Part shown: piece after piece, positions 1 through 10,712 of the stretch
Numbering within the stretch: the stretch's first letter is position 1
Layout of the letters: every line of letters starts with the position of its first letter
From: Euptelea pleiosperma
Taxonomy: Eukaryota; Streptophyta; Magnoliopsida; Ranunculales; Eupteleaceae
Length of the DNA stretch: 64,000 nt
Direction: 5' to 3'
NCBI GenBank assembly: GCA_035048495.1
Contig: CM068547.1
Span: 8,521,700 to 8,585,699 of the forward strand
The notes under the pieces: model-generated
Databases searched by the model: none
Told to the model about the DNA's origin: nothing
Seen by the model: the letters and a program-made list of their open reading frames with translations, nothing else
Made by a program: the position numbers and the translations under genes

Positions 1-930
1 TTCAAACATAGATAAACTCCCAAATAAAGATAATAAGTCGGCATAATTCAGAAACCATAGATTCATTACCAAAAGATAACAAGTGAACAACCAAATCATA
101 ATCCATAGTTTCCATACAACCAATCAATCATAATCCATAGTTCCATACAACCATAATTCTAGAGTAAAAGGCGAGGAATACTTTTATTAATTGTGTGCAT
201 TTGAACTTCTCAAAAAAAAAAAAAAATGTGTGCATTTGAACTATTTAGCTACAATGAATCCATAGAAAGAGATAGAATCAAAATCGGATGAGAAATGAGA
301 GAACAATGAACAAATCTCCTAAAATGGGAAAACTAGGGCAAAAGAGATGGACTTTAAAATTTCTCTAAAAAAAAGATAGAAGATGATCCTAGAATGTTTT
401 TTATAATAAACATGATTGGGGAGGGTATTATGGAGAAAGAAGTGAAAGAAGAAAAAAATTAGGCTTTTTAATGTTCAACAGGCCCAGTAACCGTGCATAG
501 TCGGGGCTTAAGCTTTGACTGCGCCTTGAGACTTATGCCTCGACTGAGTGAGGCTTAAGCCTCAAATATTCTAGTTGAGGCTCAAGCTCTGAAGATTGAT
601 CGGTATGCTTCACCTCAAGGCGACGCCTCACATGCCTTGAGGTGCAATTTTTAAAACAATGTTCACAAGATGGGATTAGAAAAAGGAAAAAGGGGTTACG
701 GTTTGAGAGAGTGGTGTTTTTGCGCAAAAAATTGAACCAATAATTACTAATAATTATCAATAGCTGCCATAAGTACCAAATCTCTACCACGTTACTTATC
801 GTATTGGGAATTAATCCACTGCCTAATGCCGACTTGCCAACTAAACTTTTAAGTTACAGCTGTTGAAATAGAAAGAACGAGCGTTTATTTTTTCTGTAAA
901 TAACTCCAGTAAAGTGCAAAAGATAATTAC
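1..930. other. Left-edge intron of the CBE1-like gene
   Basis: This stretch follows, in minus-strand gene order, the splice donor at 930-929, so it should be the intron leading to the next exon beyond the window. I find no exon matching the family here. Around 520-650 is a degenerate repeat rich in GCCTTGAGG/CCTCAAGGC words ending in TTTTTAAAACA, which looks like a MITE remnant. A T-rich 14-bp direct repeat (tgtgcatttgaact) occurs near 194 and 229 around an A-run. Confidence 0.45.
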
Positions 931-3900
931 CTCTGATGCTGGGTCAGGGGTCAAAGATTTCGTTCCAAGATTCTTCTCCATGATTGTGCTTGTAAAACCT
1001 GGGGGTACCAGTGGTCTAGATGCAGGAGTTTGTGTGGGAAATGAACACTTGGCTGAATCACTCTGTGAAGTTGGTGGTGCCACATCCTCAGATCCCTTGT
1101 TTTTGTTCGAAATCATCTTATGCTCTTCAGAATCCTCCAACAGTGTGGCAAGATCTGGGTTAAAATTTTCTTTATGCTTGTGTGGAAACTGTTTCTGCTT
1201 CTCTTGAAATGCTTTGTGTTGTTCCTTCCTCAACAACTCAAAGGAAACTGCATAGTGAACAGTAATCCACTCTATCATCTTTGAACAGTGCCATAACAAG
1301 GCAATCTAAAAGACTGACAAAAATAAAAGGCAATCTAAAAGAATTACCTCGTCTCTTTCTTTCCTCTTCCACTCTATCCTGACTTGAACATTCAGATGAA
1401 CCAAATGTTTCATCATCAAACAAGTCAGTTGCGTCTCTCCGTAAGTGAGGTACTGCCTGGAAACATGAAATAGACAGTATATCTTGGAAAAGTTCATCAT
1501 ATAGAAAATTTTCAGCCAATTGACCTTGGGCTTAATTTTTTTAAATACCCACAAGCGGAGCCAATACACAAAGTACGAACAAAACCTTATAAGGGCGTGG
1601 TGGATGATATGGTTCATTACTCCTATTGAGCTGATAATGACCATCTCCTCGAACCTTTGGGGCTGAAGCCCCTGCCGTGTATCCAGATGGTCTTGGAAAA
1701 GCACCACTTCCTAGAAGCCCATCGTGCTCAGGATTTTGCCAAGAACGCCGAGATTGGTTGCCATAATGTCTTCCAGTATCTGCATGGTAAAATGAAACAT
1801 TCAAGAGGCAACAGAATCCAACGCAATTCCAATCTATCAGTCACTAGTACCCATGGACAAGGCTGCAAACCAGACGAATCTAAACACAATCACAAGTGGC
1901 AGCAGACAGCAGTATTACCAGCAGTTCAAGTGTGCCATGAAAAGAAGGTAAGCACGGAAAAGTCTATAGCTGGAAAAATCTTAGCACGCCAATAAGATTT
2001 TTCGTCAAGTTTCAAAGTTTAGGAGCTTAGCAATTTATCCTTTCCACGGGAATAGAAAGAAGTAGGATTGTCAACAGGTAGGTTCGGTTCAGGTACCAAT
2101 GCACCCAGAACAATAACCTATTATGTAACACGGTTCCAATTCCTATTACGGTTCTGGTACCAAAACAAGTGGTTCCAGAACTGGAACCGATAAACATACG
2201 ATTCTCCCATCGGGTATTGGGTGCCTGTACATTGTATAAATTTGAAAAAATAAATAAAATGATCTTCATACTAAAGTTTTGAAAAACTTGGCATATTTGG
2301 TACTACTATATACATCAATTACGGGTCCTATCTGTTTGGGTTCCAATTCGATCTGGGTGCTACTGTACCAAAAACCAGAGCCTATTATATATTTCAATTC
2401 CGGGTCCAAAAATAGCTAGTCCCAGAACCATGATAATTGGGACCAGTTCCTATCGGGCATCGGTTAATCGGGTACCAATTGACACCCCTGTTGCTGAATT
2501 GGTTTTCTACATCACAGCTATGAGACTACCTACCAACCAAAAGGAACAATATGTAAGACATTGAACTCTTGAAACTAAGGAATGGTGACCTTCTACCCTC
2601 ATTGGGTCTATGGATAGATTTTTGCTCTCCTGCACTAGGTGCCTGTTCCTTCGAAGAGAGCTTTCTTAACGACTTAGAGCTTGGAGCATAGTTGGCTAGA
2701 TACAAGACCCATAATAACTCTATTTTATAGAGTTAAAGAAGATTTATTGAGAAGCCTAAATCCTATCACTGCATGGCTCCGAGGCCTTGCTCCAAAACTA
2801 ACCAAAGAAACCAAATTCTAGTTGACATCATGTGGGTTAGAGTTGCAATGGCTGCTTCATATGAATCCTCCAATTCCAAGAACCAACTCTCAGTTGTGAC
2901 TTATCAAATAAGAATTGATAAGGTTTCTGATTTAGATTCATAATAGTTTCTAGATACTCAAAAATGTTTCTTTGTGAATTTTCTTCCTGTTTTAGCTCAC
3001 TGGGGTCCCCTTTCGCTTTGAGGCACCCAACAACATAGGGAATAATTACCTATAAACACGGGACACAGAGAAAACGTATACTCTACTATGCTCTTTTTGT
3101 GTTATCAAAATCTTTGTTGCACTCATGGTGCAGGAATGCAAGTGTCTGGGTTGAAGCAATCTGTTCCCTTAGATTTAGTAAGTCAGCTTCAGACAGCACC
3201 AAAAATACAACTGCTGGCTAAGAGTTCCAACCTTAAGCCTCAAGTCCCCATACATGCAATGGAATCCTCCTCATGCTACATGTGAATTGGCAACAGAGAA
3301 GCTCTTCACTGCTACAGTAAGTCTTAATCAGATTTCTTACAATGGGAAAATTATTCTGAATTATAGTCAGGCCAATGAAAATCGTCATGGGAAAAATTGT
3401 CACTGCTGGATATTTCTCTTCCATAGCATTGCACAAAAATATCAATGCATAACAATCTTCATTTGCAAGGAAAAAACCAAATGCATACATTAAATCAAGC
3501 AATAATATAATAAAACACCAAACCATGGTTACTGCTTACCGGTCTCCAATTCTGACTGTGAGTCCCCATCTCTATCGTTCGACCCAGAAGAACGACTATC
3601 CCACCTTCCATTGATTCCTCGAGAATAATTACCAGAATCCCCTCTATTGGGAGGGGATGATCCATATTCACCACGCCTGAAACTTTGAGAAGATAAACTT
3701 CCAGGAATTCTTGGCCGCTCAGGTATGCTATTGGAAGCATCCCCGAATTCACTGTTTCAAAAGAAACATCAAGAGTAAGTGAAACACACCCCAAATACAG
3801 AAGAACAAGAAGAAGAAGAAGCATGGGCAGTATCATTCGTGGACTGGAACCAACAAATTTGACCTTAAAAGCAAAGAAACATCATACCTTAGAATAGATG

Positions 3901-4156
3901 GATCCAATCTGCTGGGTAACTTTTTGCAAATATCCAACTCACTTAAAGATAAAAGAAACTCTCTTGTATATGAAATCCTAGACTTCCTGAAACCCATTAG
4001 GAGAAGAAAATAAGTTTTTAATCGACAAACAGAAAAAGAAATGTCAAACCATTAAAACATAAAAGGGTGATGGAGCATAAATAATTACTTCGGAGATTCT
4101 TGAATGGTTTCAACCGACTGTGCTGGTGAGCATTGATCTTCATATTCAGCGCTCAT
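931..4156 (-). CDS. CBE1: CBE1-like eIF4E-binding protein, 3' end outside window
   Basis: Six exons splice in frame into 333 residues: 4156-4089, 3986-3888, 3751-3540, 1779-1586, 1456-1348 and 1247-931. All introns are GT-AG and the phases match. Residues 29-35 read YTREFLL, the canonical YxxxxLL eIF4E-binding motif, after a short acidic N-terminus. Next come a PERPRIPGSLSSQSFRRGEY segment, a Gly/Ser/Arg-rich stretch (GDSGNYSRG, NQSRRSWQNPEHDG), NRSNEPYHPPRPYK, DDETFGSSE, a charged helix (ERKRR to RKEQHKAFQEKQK) and RPLVPPGF. I recognise this order from plant CBE1 (At4g01290-type) proteins. They associate with the cap-binding complex through eIF4E and resemble animal 4E-T. Known members are far longer, so the C-terminal half lies left of the window. 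The start follows a likely leader-intron acceptor (CCAAG). Naming is from family memory; exon structure and motif are seen directly. Confidence 0.85.
2064..2489. mobile_element. TIR element with reiterated GGTTCC/GGTACC interior
   Basis: This lies in the 1.76-kb CBE1-like intron between exons 3 and 4. The left end is AGGATTGTCAACAGGTA and the right end is the inverse of AGGGGTGTCAATTGGTACC. The interior is a run of degenerate words (ggttccagaactggaacc, ggtacc, cgggtcc) in both orientations. No matching target duplication is visible. It belongs to the same end-type as the elements at 19511, 33449 and 44264; no superfamily is assigned. Confidence 0.55.
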
Positions 4157-5060
4157 TTTGAGATTCTTGGAAAAAATCACAATTTACACAAAAAACAAAT
4201 GAAATGCGTTCCAAACAAGAAAAAGCATCAGTCGTCCCTCCAAGTTCCAATCATACAAACGCACATCCACTAAGCAGAATCTCAAAATCCAAATGTCAAA
4301 GTCCAAACCCAGTCAACCAACCCGACACTCTTACCCCAAAAAATTTCAATCATCCGTTCATCTAAAGAGAAATCCAGCTCTGAACCAATATACAATCCAA
4401 ATTCAAAATACTATCACACAATTTTCCACAGAACAACTCTCCCTTTCCTAGTGGCACTCACTGATAGTCCTTCCATGCGTGTCAAAACAAATAAACACGC
4501 CGACAAAATGGATTAAGAAAAACTAAAACCCTCGTACTAGAAATCAATATTGAGCTGTCGCATTCTCTATCCCAAAGTTATCTACAATCAGAGCTACCTC
4601 TAACAAATTTCCCCGGACTCCAATATCCAGTAAGGATCCGTCTCTCAAAATCGATCTCAAAATAGAGAGAAAACCTTGTGCGGAATCATTTGTCAAGGAG
4701 GGCAAATCCCCATATGAATCTCATATTCTCCACTAAGCAAAACGAGAAATCACGCATCGAAAATGCTTAAATTCTTCTATTAACAATTCCAAATAAGCAT
4801 CAAATAGGAAAATTTCCAAAGTTTTATATCATACTCATCAAACACTGAAATTAGGGCAAAATTTCTCTAAAACAAAGAGGATGGGATGAAGTGGAACAAC
4901 TACCTGAATCGGAGAAGGCGAGAGTGAATCATTCATTCGAACATGTTCTGAAAACTGAAAATTAGGGTTTCAATCTTAACTATTTTTATTCAATTTTCAT
5001 TTTACCCGTTGGATCGGTCGGAGAGAGAGGGGAGAGAATTCCCTTACTCGCAGAAGAGGA
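4157..5060 (-). other. 5' leader of the CBE1-like gene with a leader intron
   Basis: A plausible untranslated first exon ends at 4904 with donor CAG|GTAGTT. A leader intron of about 735 bp then runs to an acceptor CCAAG about 10 bases before the ATG at 4156. The minus strand around 4905-5060 is C/T-rich (ctctcgccttctccg), as plant 5' leaders often are. The transcription start is not determined. Confidence 0.45.
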
Positions 5061-5151
5061 GAAATGGCGTTCAGAGAAATAACAAGTAGAAACCAACTCA
5101 ACAAATTTGTTTTATTTAATTAGCATTTCTCCTTTAAAACTAGAAGTAGCC

Positions 5152-5816
5152 AGTTTGGGTAAGCTTAAAGCTTATCTTTCGAGTGCTTACCCGATACTTA
5201 TTTTGACATTTTCTTGCTTTTCAAGAAAAGTACTTTTTTTTAAAAGTCCAATGTTGTTTGATTAAAAAGTGCTTTGTTGGCGGCAAAAGCGTTTAAGTTT
5301 TGAACTTTTGACAGTAGGAAAGAGTAGCTTTGGTATTACAACATATTTAAGGATAATCTTGTAAAGAATTTTTTTAAAAAATCGTTCTTTTACGGCAATT
5401 TGGGAGCTTATTGACTTAAAAAAAAGGTATTTTTTAAGTCCGTCTAGAGTTCCACCCATTTCTTACATCCAGTTCTTACACCTGGTGGTTGGACAATCCG
5501 ACCACACCGTGATTTTTTCATACTATACTCATCCTCACAAAAAAGTAGAACATTTAAGCATTCTTAACCTCGTGAAAATTGGACTTTAATTTGAAAAATC
5601 CAAATCATTCGATTAAACCATTGTTTTGGATCAATTTTTTATATGGTTAGCAATTTTGAAATGAGCTTATTTTTGGTGATGATCATCATGGAATGAACAA
5701 CTCAATTAATGGTTGGATTGCCCAACATTATCTCTAAGACTTTATTTTATTTTATGATAAGTACTTCAAAGTTGCTAAAAGTTGGCTTATTGTGATTTTT
5801 AAGCTTACCCAAAAGT
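5152..5816. repeat. Foldback element with GGGTAAGCTT arms
   Basis: AGTTTGGGTAAGCTTAAA at the left is matched by its inverse, ending in AAGCTTACCCAAAAGT, at 5800-5816. The interior holds shorter inverted stretches (acttattttgacatttt; aaaagtgctt). Sequence around 5460-5530 looks like a separate insertion. No ORF with recognisable similarity is present. Confidence 0.5.
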
Positions 5817-5910
5817 AGTTCCACGTGCCTTGGAGGTGGGAATTGTGAGTCTCGCTACTTCAGAAAATTACATGTGTGTTTGGTCTGTTTCAAGTTGCGC
5901 AATTTTGATT

Positions 5911-6514
5911 TCGTGCGAGGTCTTGAATTTCTGCCTTCTTTAATGCCATACTTGGGAATTGATAAGTTGTTCAATCTTTAAAAATCTTTTACTCATTAAG
6001 ATATTTTTTTATATATTGTAAATGCACCATTCTATTTGAAAAGTCTCGGTTGTCAATCCCATGAATACTTAGCTCTTTTGTAATATAACTCACTGAGTTA
6101 AGAGTTCGTTGATCACTGAAGTGTCAAACAAGTGGACTTCATCAACAAATCAAAGAAGAATTAAAGCTAAATAAAATCAACTCAAATGTTCGAGCTCAAC
6201 TGAAGACAAAGTCAAGCTCATACTATGAAAATTTAAAACAAATGATCGAAAGCACATTCTCACTCTACGAACGTTCAACTATCATGAATCTCGTGTTGCG
6301 GATATCTGCGTACATCTAAGGGTACACTGCGCGTATGCTAGTGGATCAAAATTTACCCTAGATGACTCCCTGCTAGTTTGGTATCGTTTCATGCGAGATC
6401 TTGAATTTCTGCCTTCTTTAACACCATACTTGGGAACTGATAAGTTGTTCAATCTTTAAAAGTCTTTTTCTCATTAAGATGTTTTTTTTTAATATTGAAA
6501 ATGCACCATTATAT
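5911..6514. repeat. Direct 125-bp duplication flanking an LTR-like segment
   Basis: Two copies of one sequence (5911-6034 and about 6390-6514; shared words gatcttgaatttctgcc, gataagttgttcaatct, aaaatgcacca) flank about 355 bp. That middle part starts TGAAAAGTCTCGGTTGTCAA and matches the start of the retroelement-like segment at 20074 (actgaagacaaagtcaag, attctcactc, gaacgttcaacta, ctcgtgttgcg). The flanking repeats are far too long for a target duplication, so a local duplication followed or accompanied by insertion is likely. Confidence 0.55.
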
Positions 6515-8300
6515 TGATGTTTCAACTTAGGATCCACCTCATCTATGGGGCCTACCTATTATGTGCAGTCCACTAACATGTGTGACCCACTTAGCATATA
6601 GGGATGCGGGGCCCACTTCAGGCTGTGGGCCCATTCAACTTGTAAGGAATATAATGAGAACAAAAGAGTGAGTTAAAGTCAAATCTATTATCTATACTAA
6701 AGCTCGGCATTGTTGAGGTGGCGCTCTGCCAATCTTTTTTCCAACGATTTTGTTGAAAATATCATTACTAAGCTTTTCCAAAAACAATCCCTTAAAAATT
6801 GATTTAACCTTATTAAAAGTCAGGAGTATATTAGACTTTTCTTCACAATAACCTTTCTCCTTCCAACCTCTTCCTTTCCAAAAACGTCTGCAATCAGATA
6901 ATTTATTTCCTTCTCCTAAAACGTCATTGTTAATCCTCCAAAACCCTTCATTAATTAATTGAAAGCTCTTCAATTTCCAATAATGTTTATCCATGCAAAA
7001 CGTCTCTCACGACTCACAAGCCTTTCTCTTCTTACCCTACCTTTCCGAAAACGTTTCTCCCTCTCATATCTTCTCTCCATGTCTCTCTCTCTCCATCTAA
7101 GGTATGTCTCTCCATTCCCCCACAGAGACATCTCTCTATCTCCCCCTCGCCCGTTTTGTTTCTTCTCCATTTATTTCTCTTCCAACCCCAACACATTTCT
7201 TCCCCTCCTGTGCGGAGATGTCTCTCTCTAACTCCTCTTTTTACTCCACGAAAGTATTCTTCTTCGTCTTTTTAACAAAATAAATTTATCTATTTGTTGA
7301 CAGGGCGCCCTTTATGGCTATATCATTTTTGTCATTATGCCTTTGAAGATAACGTCGTTTTTGCAGAGAACTGGAGGCATGAGAGAAAGAGGTATAGAGG
7401 GTAGTCATAGAGTTTGAGGTTTTAGATTGGTTCGTTTGACTTTATTTCATCTAAAGAAAGGCATAAGATTTTGTGGGTATGTTAGATCTATACTTAAATG
7501 GCTAGAAAATCTTACTGTTTTTTTTGTGGGTCAATTTGTCTAGAACATTTGGTTCTATGTAAGGCTTTGTTTCAAAATGTTCAGGTATGAGTTTTGTATA
7601 TAATGAAAAGTACGCATGAGTGTTTAAACATGGGCTCTGAGAGATTGTTTTTAAGGTTTAGTTGGAAAGAGTTTTTTTTTGTTGTGGGTTTATTTTCTTG
7701 CACTTTCTCTGAAAATATTAAATTTTGGAATTTTTTTAAAACTGTTAAAAATGAGATTGTTGGATGTGGGTTTGTGCTAAGAAAGTTTATTTTTACCTAC
7801 TTTTAACTCAATTTGTTAAAAAAAAAAAAATGTTTTTGGGGATGTGTTTTTTTTTTAATTTTTATTTTTCTGAAACGACTAGAAGAATTTTTTTTTTGTA
7901 GTGAGGAACATAAATTTGTGTCTTAATAACAACGATTTTCTCTCTTAATTAAGATTTCTGTTGGAAAAAAGTGTTCTTGCTTTGTTTTCTCTTTAAATTT
8001 GATTACAAACGCTATTTTTATGGGCCTTTCCCCTAATATGTGGACTTTTGCTCAAATTCGTGTTAATACTCTGTTTTTGGTTTCTAATAGGAAATAAATG
8101 ATTTTTTTGGGGTGCCGATGCTCTTTGAAAATGGTCTCTTGCTTCTAATTATTGTAGGGGTTTTTTCCAGCATGGATGCTATTACTATTTTCTTTCCTTT
8201 TTCGCTAAAAAGCTACTGTCTATTAGGGTACTATTTTAAGGAATGTTTTGGCCCTTTTTGGTGTACCTTCCAACCTCCAAGGTTTAGCAACAATAACATT
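6515..8300. other. Intergenic, no gene recognised
   Basis: Pyrimidine-rich sequence (6990-7250, many tctctc words) followed by T-rich sequence. Short ORFs here have no family resemblance. The word tctatactaaag near 6692 resembles a Helitron 5' start, but I see no matching 3' hairpin and CTAG end, so I do not call one. Confidence 0.4.
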
Positions 8301-9300
8301 AGGGTCTGTTTGGTAACCCGGAATTGAGCCGGATTTGGATTTGTCTCTGTGTTTGGGAGGACCGAATTTTGGGAATTATATTTCCAATTCTATGATTTCC
8401 TGGAATTTGAAGTTTTAGGGGGGGAGAAGAAACTTCTAATTCCGGAATTCTATTTCCGGACTGGAGAGATTCGAGAGAATTTTTATCAGACTCCACTCTC
8501 ACACTCACCCCTAAGTGGACCTATAAACCAGAAATGATGTTTTTATGGGATGATTTTTAACCGCGTGATATCTAGCATTAGTTAGGGTACAAAGATCCAA
8601 AGCTTATAAATAACCAATCAACCTTATTTTTAGTATGTGGGTCCACCTAGGCAATGGACAAATATCCATATAGTATTAGTAATTTGACACCATTGGATTT
8701 GTGTTTTTCTATGGGTTGATTTTTAACCGTGAGATATTTAGCATTATTTGGGGTACTCAAATCTAAAGGTTAGAAATAACTAATCAACTTGATTTTTAGT
8801 ATTTGGATCCACCTAGGGATGGGACAAACATCAATATAGTATGTTGTCTCAAATAATGTGCCACGTGGCTCATAATGTGATCCAGCATCAACGTTGATGA
8901 CGGACATCTGTACTTGTTGCATTAGGTGCCACTTAGGCTTTAGATACATGAGATTTTGGCACATGTTAAACATGGTCAAAATATTATCAAAATAATTTTA
9001 TTTATTATTTTTTCAATTTTTTGTTAAAGTAACATCGATAACAGTAAACTAACGAATGACAAAAATAACAGCTGTTATAACATAAAGTTCTTGAGATGAT
9101 ATTTCTCTTATGTAAATAGATAGAAAATTCAATTATGTTAGATATCCAAACAGCTTAAATTAAAATTCATTAGGAATTCCAAGTAAATTCCACGGTACAA
9201 CCAAACACAAGAAATTTCAATTCGTGGAATTCAAATTCTCAGAAATCATAAATCCTGGACTTCTATTTTCAATTCAAAATCCAAGGCCTTAGAATCAAAG
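8301..9300. repeat. Nested foldback repeats (GTTTGGT-type outside, module family inside)
   Basis: The outer left part begins AGGGTCTGTTTGGTAACCC; the outer right part contains ACAACCAAACAC with AT-rich, gaattcc-rich arms. Inside, 8505-8910 holds two head-to-tail partial copies of the common module (ggtccacctaggcaatgg and gatccacctagggatggg; gttgatttttaaccg; gccacgtggctcataatgtg). Boundaries are approximate. Confidence 0.4.
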
Positions 9301-9365
9301 CATTCGGTGCAAATCTATTTCTATTTCTTCTGCTTTACTTTGAATTATATTTTTCTATGGTGCAG

Positions 9366-9760
9366 GTTGAAACATTTGCTTCTCTCCTTTCTCGATTTAG
9401 CCTTAATGACCATGCTACTACCAATATCTGCTCTCTCAAGATCCTGCATCTAAGATCAATTAGCAATCTTACCAAGGACACTGTTTCAGCTGTGAGTTCA
9501 AATTGTCAGCTTCTTGAAAGCTAGACCTTTGCAAAATGCACTGGAATGCGATGTTTGCGTATTAATGCAAATCAGAGACTTAAAAACTTCAGTGTTGGAC
9601 TATCCACACTTGAAGATTCTTCATCTTTTGACTTATAACCTAAAATCCTTTCGGTATCGAGGGCATCTTACTTGATTTCATATGAAGTATGTTCCGCACT
9701 TGATGGATGCAATGCTTGATTTCAAAGATGGTCCAGGAAACCATTAAGATTCTTACACCA
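9366..9760 (+). pseudogene. F-box/LRR (FBD-type) gene fragment, broken
   Basis: Just after an acceptor-like TGCAG at 9361-9365 the plus strand reads VETFASLLSRFSLNDH, NICSLKILHLRSI and VSAVSSNCQLLES. After a stop come CTGMRCLRINANQRLKN and then, in shifted frames, LKSFRYRGHLT and MDAMLDFKDGPG. This is the leucine-rich-repeat part of plant F-box/LRR/FBD proteins. No F-box exon is visible upstream, and at least two stops and frame changes interrupt it. It is best read as an isolated decayed exon, either a relic of a moved gene or a transposon-captured fragment. Confidence 0.65.
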
Positions 9761-10194
9761 TGTGTGTGGTTTTTTGAGGTAGATCTTTGTCACCCAACAA
9801 TTTCCGTCATTGTGCTGTTTTATTCATCTTCTAGCCAGAATTTCAAGATTTGCATGGCTTGGGTTCAAGTGGGCCCACAAGTTGAGTACACAAGTGACTT
9901 CACTGAGATGTTTCAATTTACATATGAACTTTGTAACGACTTTGTATGGCAGTCCACTTGGCCGAGTTGGTCACGACTTTTGAGTTGCGCACAAGTTTAT
10001 CCTAGAATGGATTGCATTTGCCACGTGGTCATCAAAATGTTGGAAAACCTAGGTCGCACCATGTGTCAATCCAATTTCCTGGGCTAACCAAGCACCTTTG
10101 CAAGATGTGTGACTCCAAAGTTCACAGCAGGTCCAAATGCACGCAAAACCCTAATAATGTGACCCCAAGCACGCACTTGGTTTATAGATTAAGG

Positions 10195-10544
10195 GAGTAA
10201 AACTTCGCTAACCACCCACAATATGAGCCACGTGGCATACTTTTAAAGGACAGTGACCATATGGATGTTTGGTCAATCCCTAAGTGGACCTACAAACTAA
10301 AAATCATCTCGTGATTTCAAAGCTTTTGATCTTGTACCCCAAATAATGGTCAATAATGATCATATTCCCACTGAATCAACCTATGAATATGACTCCAATC
10401 CAACGTTTAGAAATCACTAATCAAGTTAATTTTTAGTTTGTAGGTCCACCTAGGGATTGGCCAAATATCTGTACGGTCAAAGTCCTCTACAAATGTGCCA
10501 CGTGGCTCTTATTGTGGGTGATCATCAGGGGGCCAGTTTTACTC
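10195..10544. repeat. MULE-like foldback element, GAGTAAAACT ends
   Basis: GAGTAAAACT at 10195-10204 is mirrored by AGTTTTACTC at 10535-10544. Inside these are a second inverted pair (ccacccacaat.gagccacgtggc and its inverse) and the common module: agtggacctacaaac, then inverse gtttgtaggtccaccta, with tcactaatcaa. Same ends as the element at 55205. No target duplication in register is visible. It ends about 170 bp before the L5 start codon, so it sits in that gene's upstream region. Confidence 0.6.
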
Positions 10545-10622
10545 TTAAGGGGGTGTGTTTGGCAACACTTAAAAAAAAGTTTTAAAAAGATAATTTGGCA
10601 AACTGAATTTCCTACCCAATTG

Positions 10623-10662
10623 TGGGCTGGGCCTTAAAAGCCCACCTGGTTAGTCCGGCCCA
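10623..10662 (+). promoter_or_regulatory. Site II-type (TGGGCY) motif cluster of plastid L5
   Basis: TGGGCTGGGCC (10623-10633), AGCCCA (10639-10644) and GGCCCA (10657-10662) lie 50-90 bp upstream of the start codon. Such TGGGCC/T elements are typical of plant promoters of ribosomal-protein and other growth-linked genes and are bound by TCP factors. No TATA box is obvious. Function is inferred. Confidence 0.5.
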
Positions 10663-10712
10663 TTTGCAACCCTATTTCAGAGATAAGAGAGGAAGAACAA
10701 CTCTATCCTCTC

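Noticed and set aside
6686..6700. Helitron 5' end (tctattatctatactaaag)
   Set aside because: No hairpin plus CTRR end could be paired with it.
7594..8327. Two 70-codon plus-strand frames
   Set aside because: T-rich, Phe/Leu-heavy translations without family resemblance or splice context.
9707..10087. 126-codon plus-strand frame
   Set aside because: Starts inside the F-box relic and runs into unrelated sequence; no family and no splice support.
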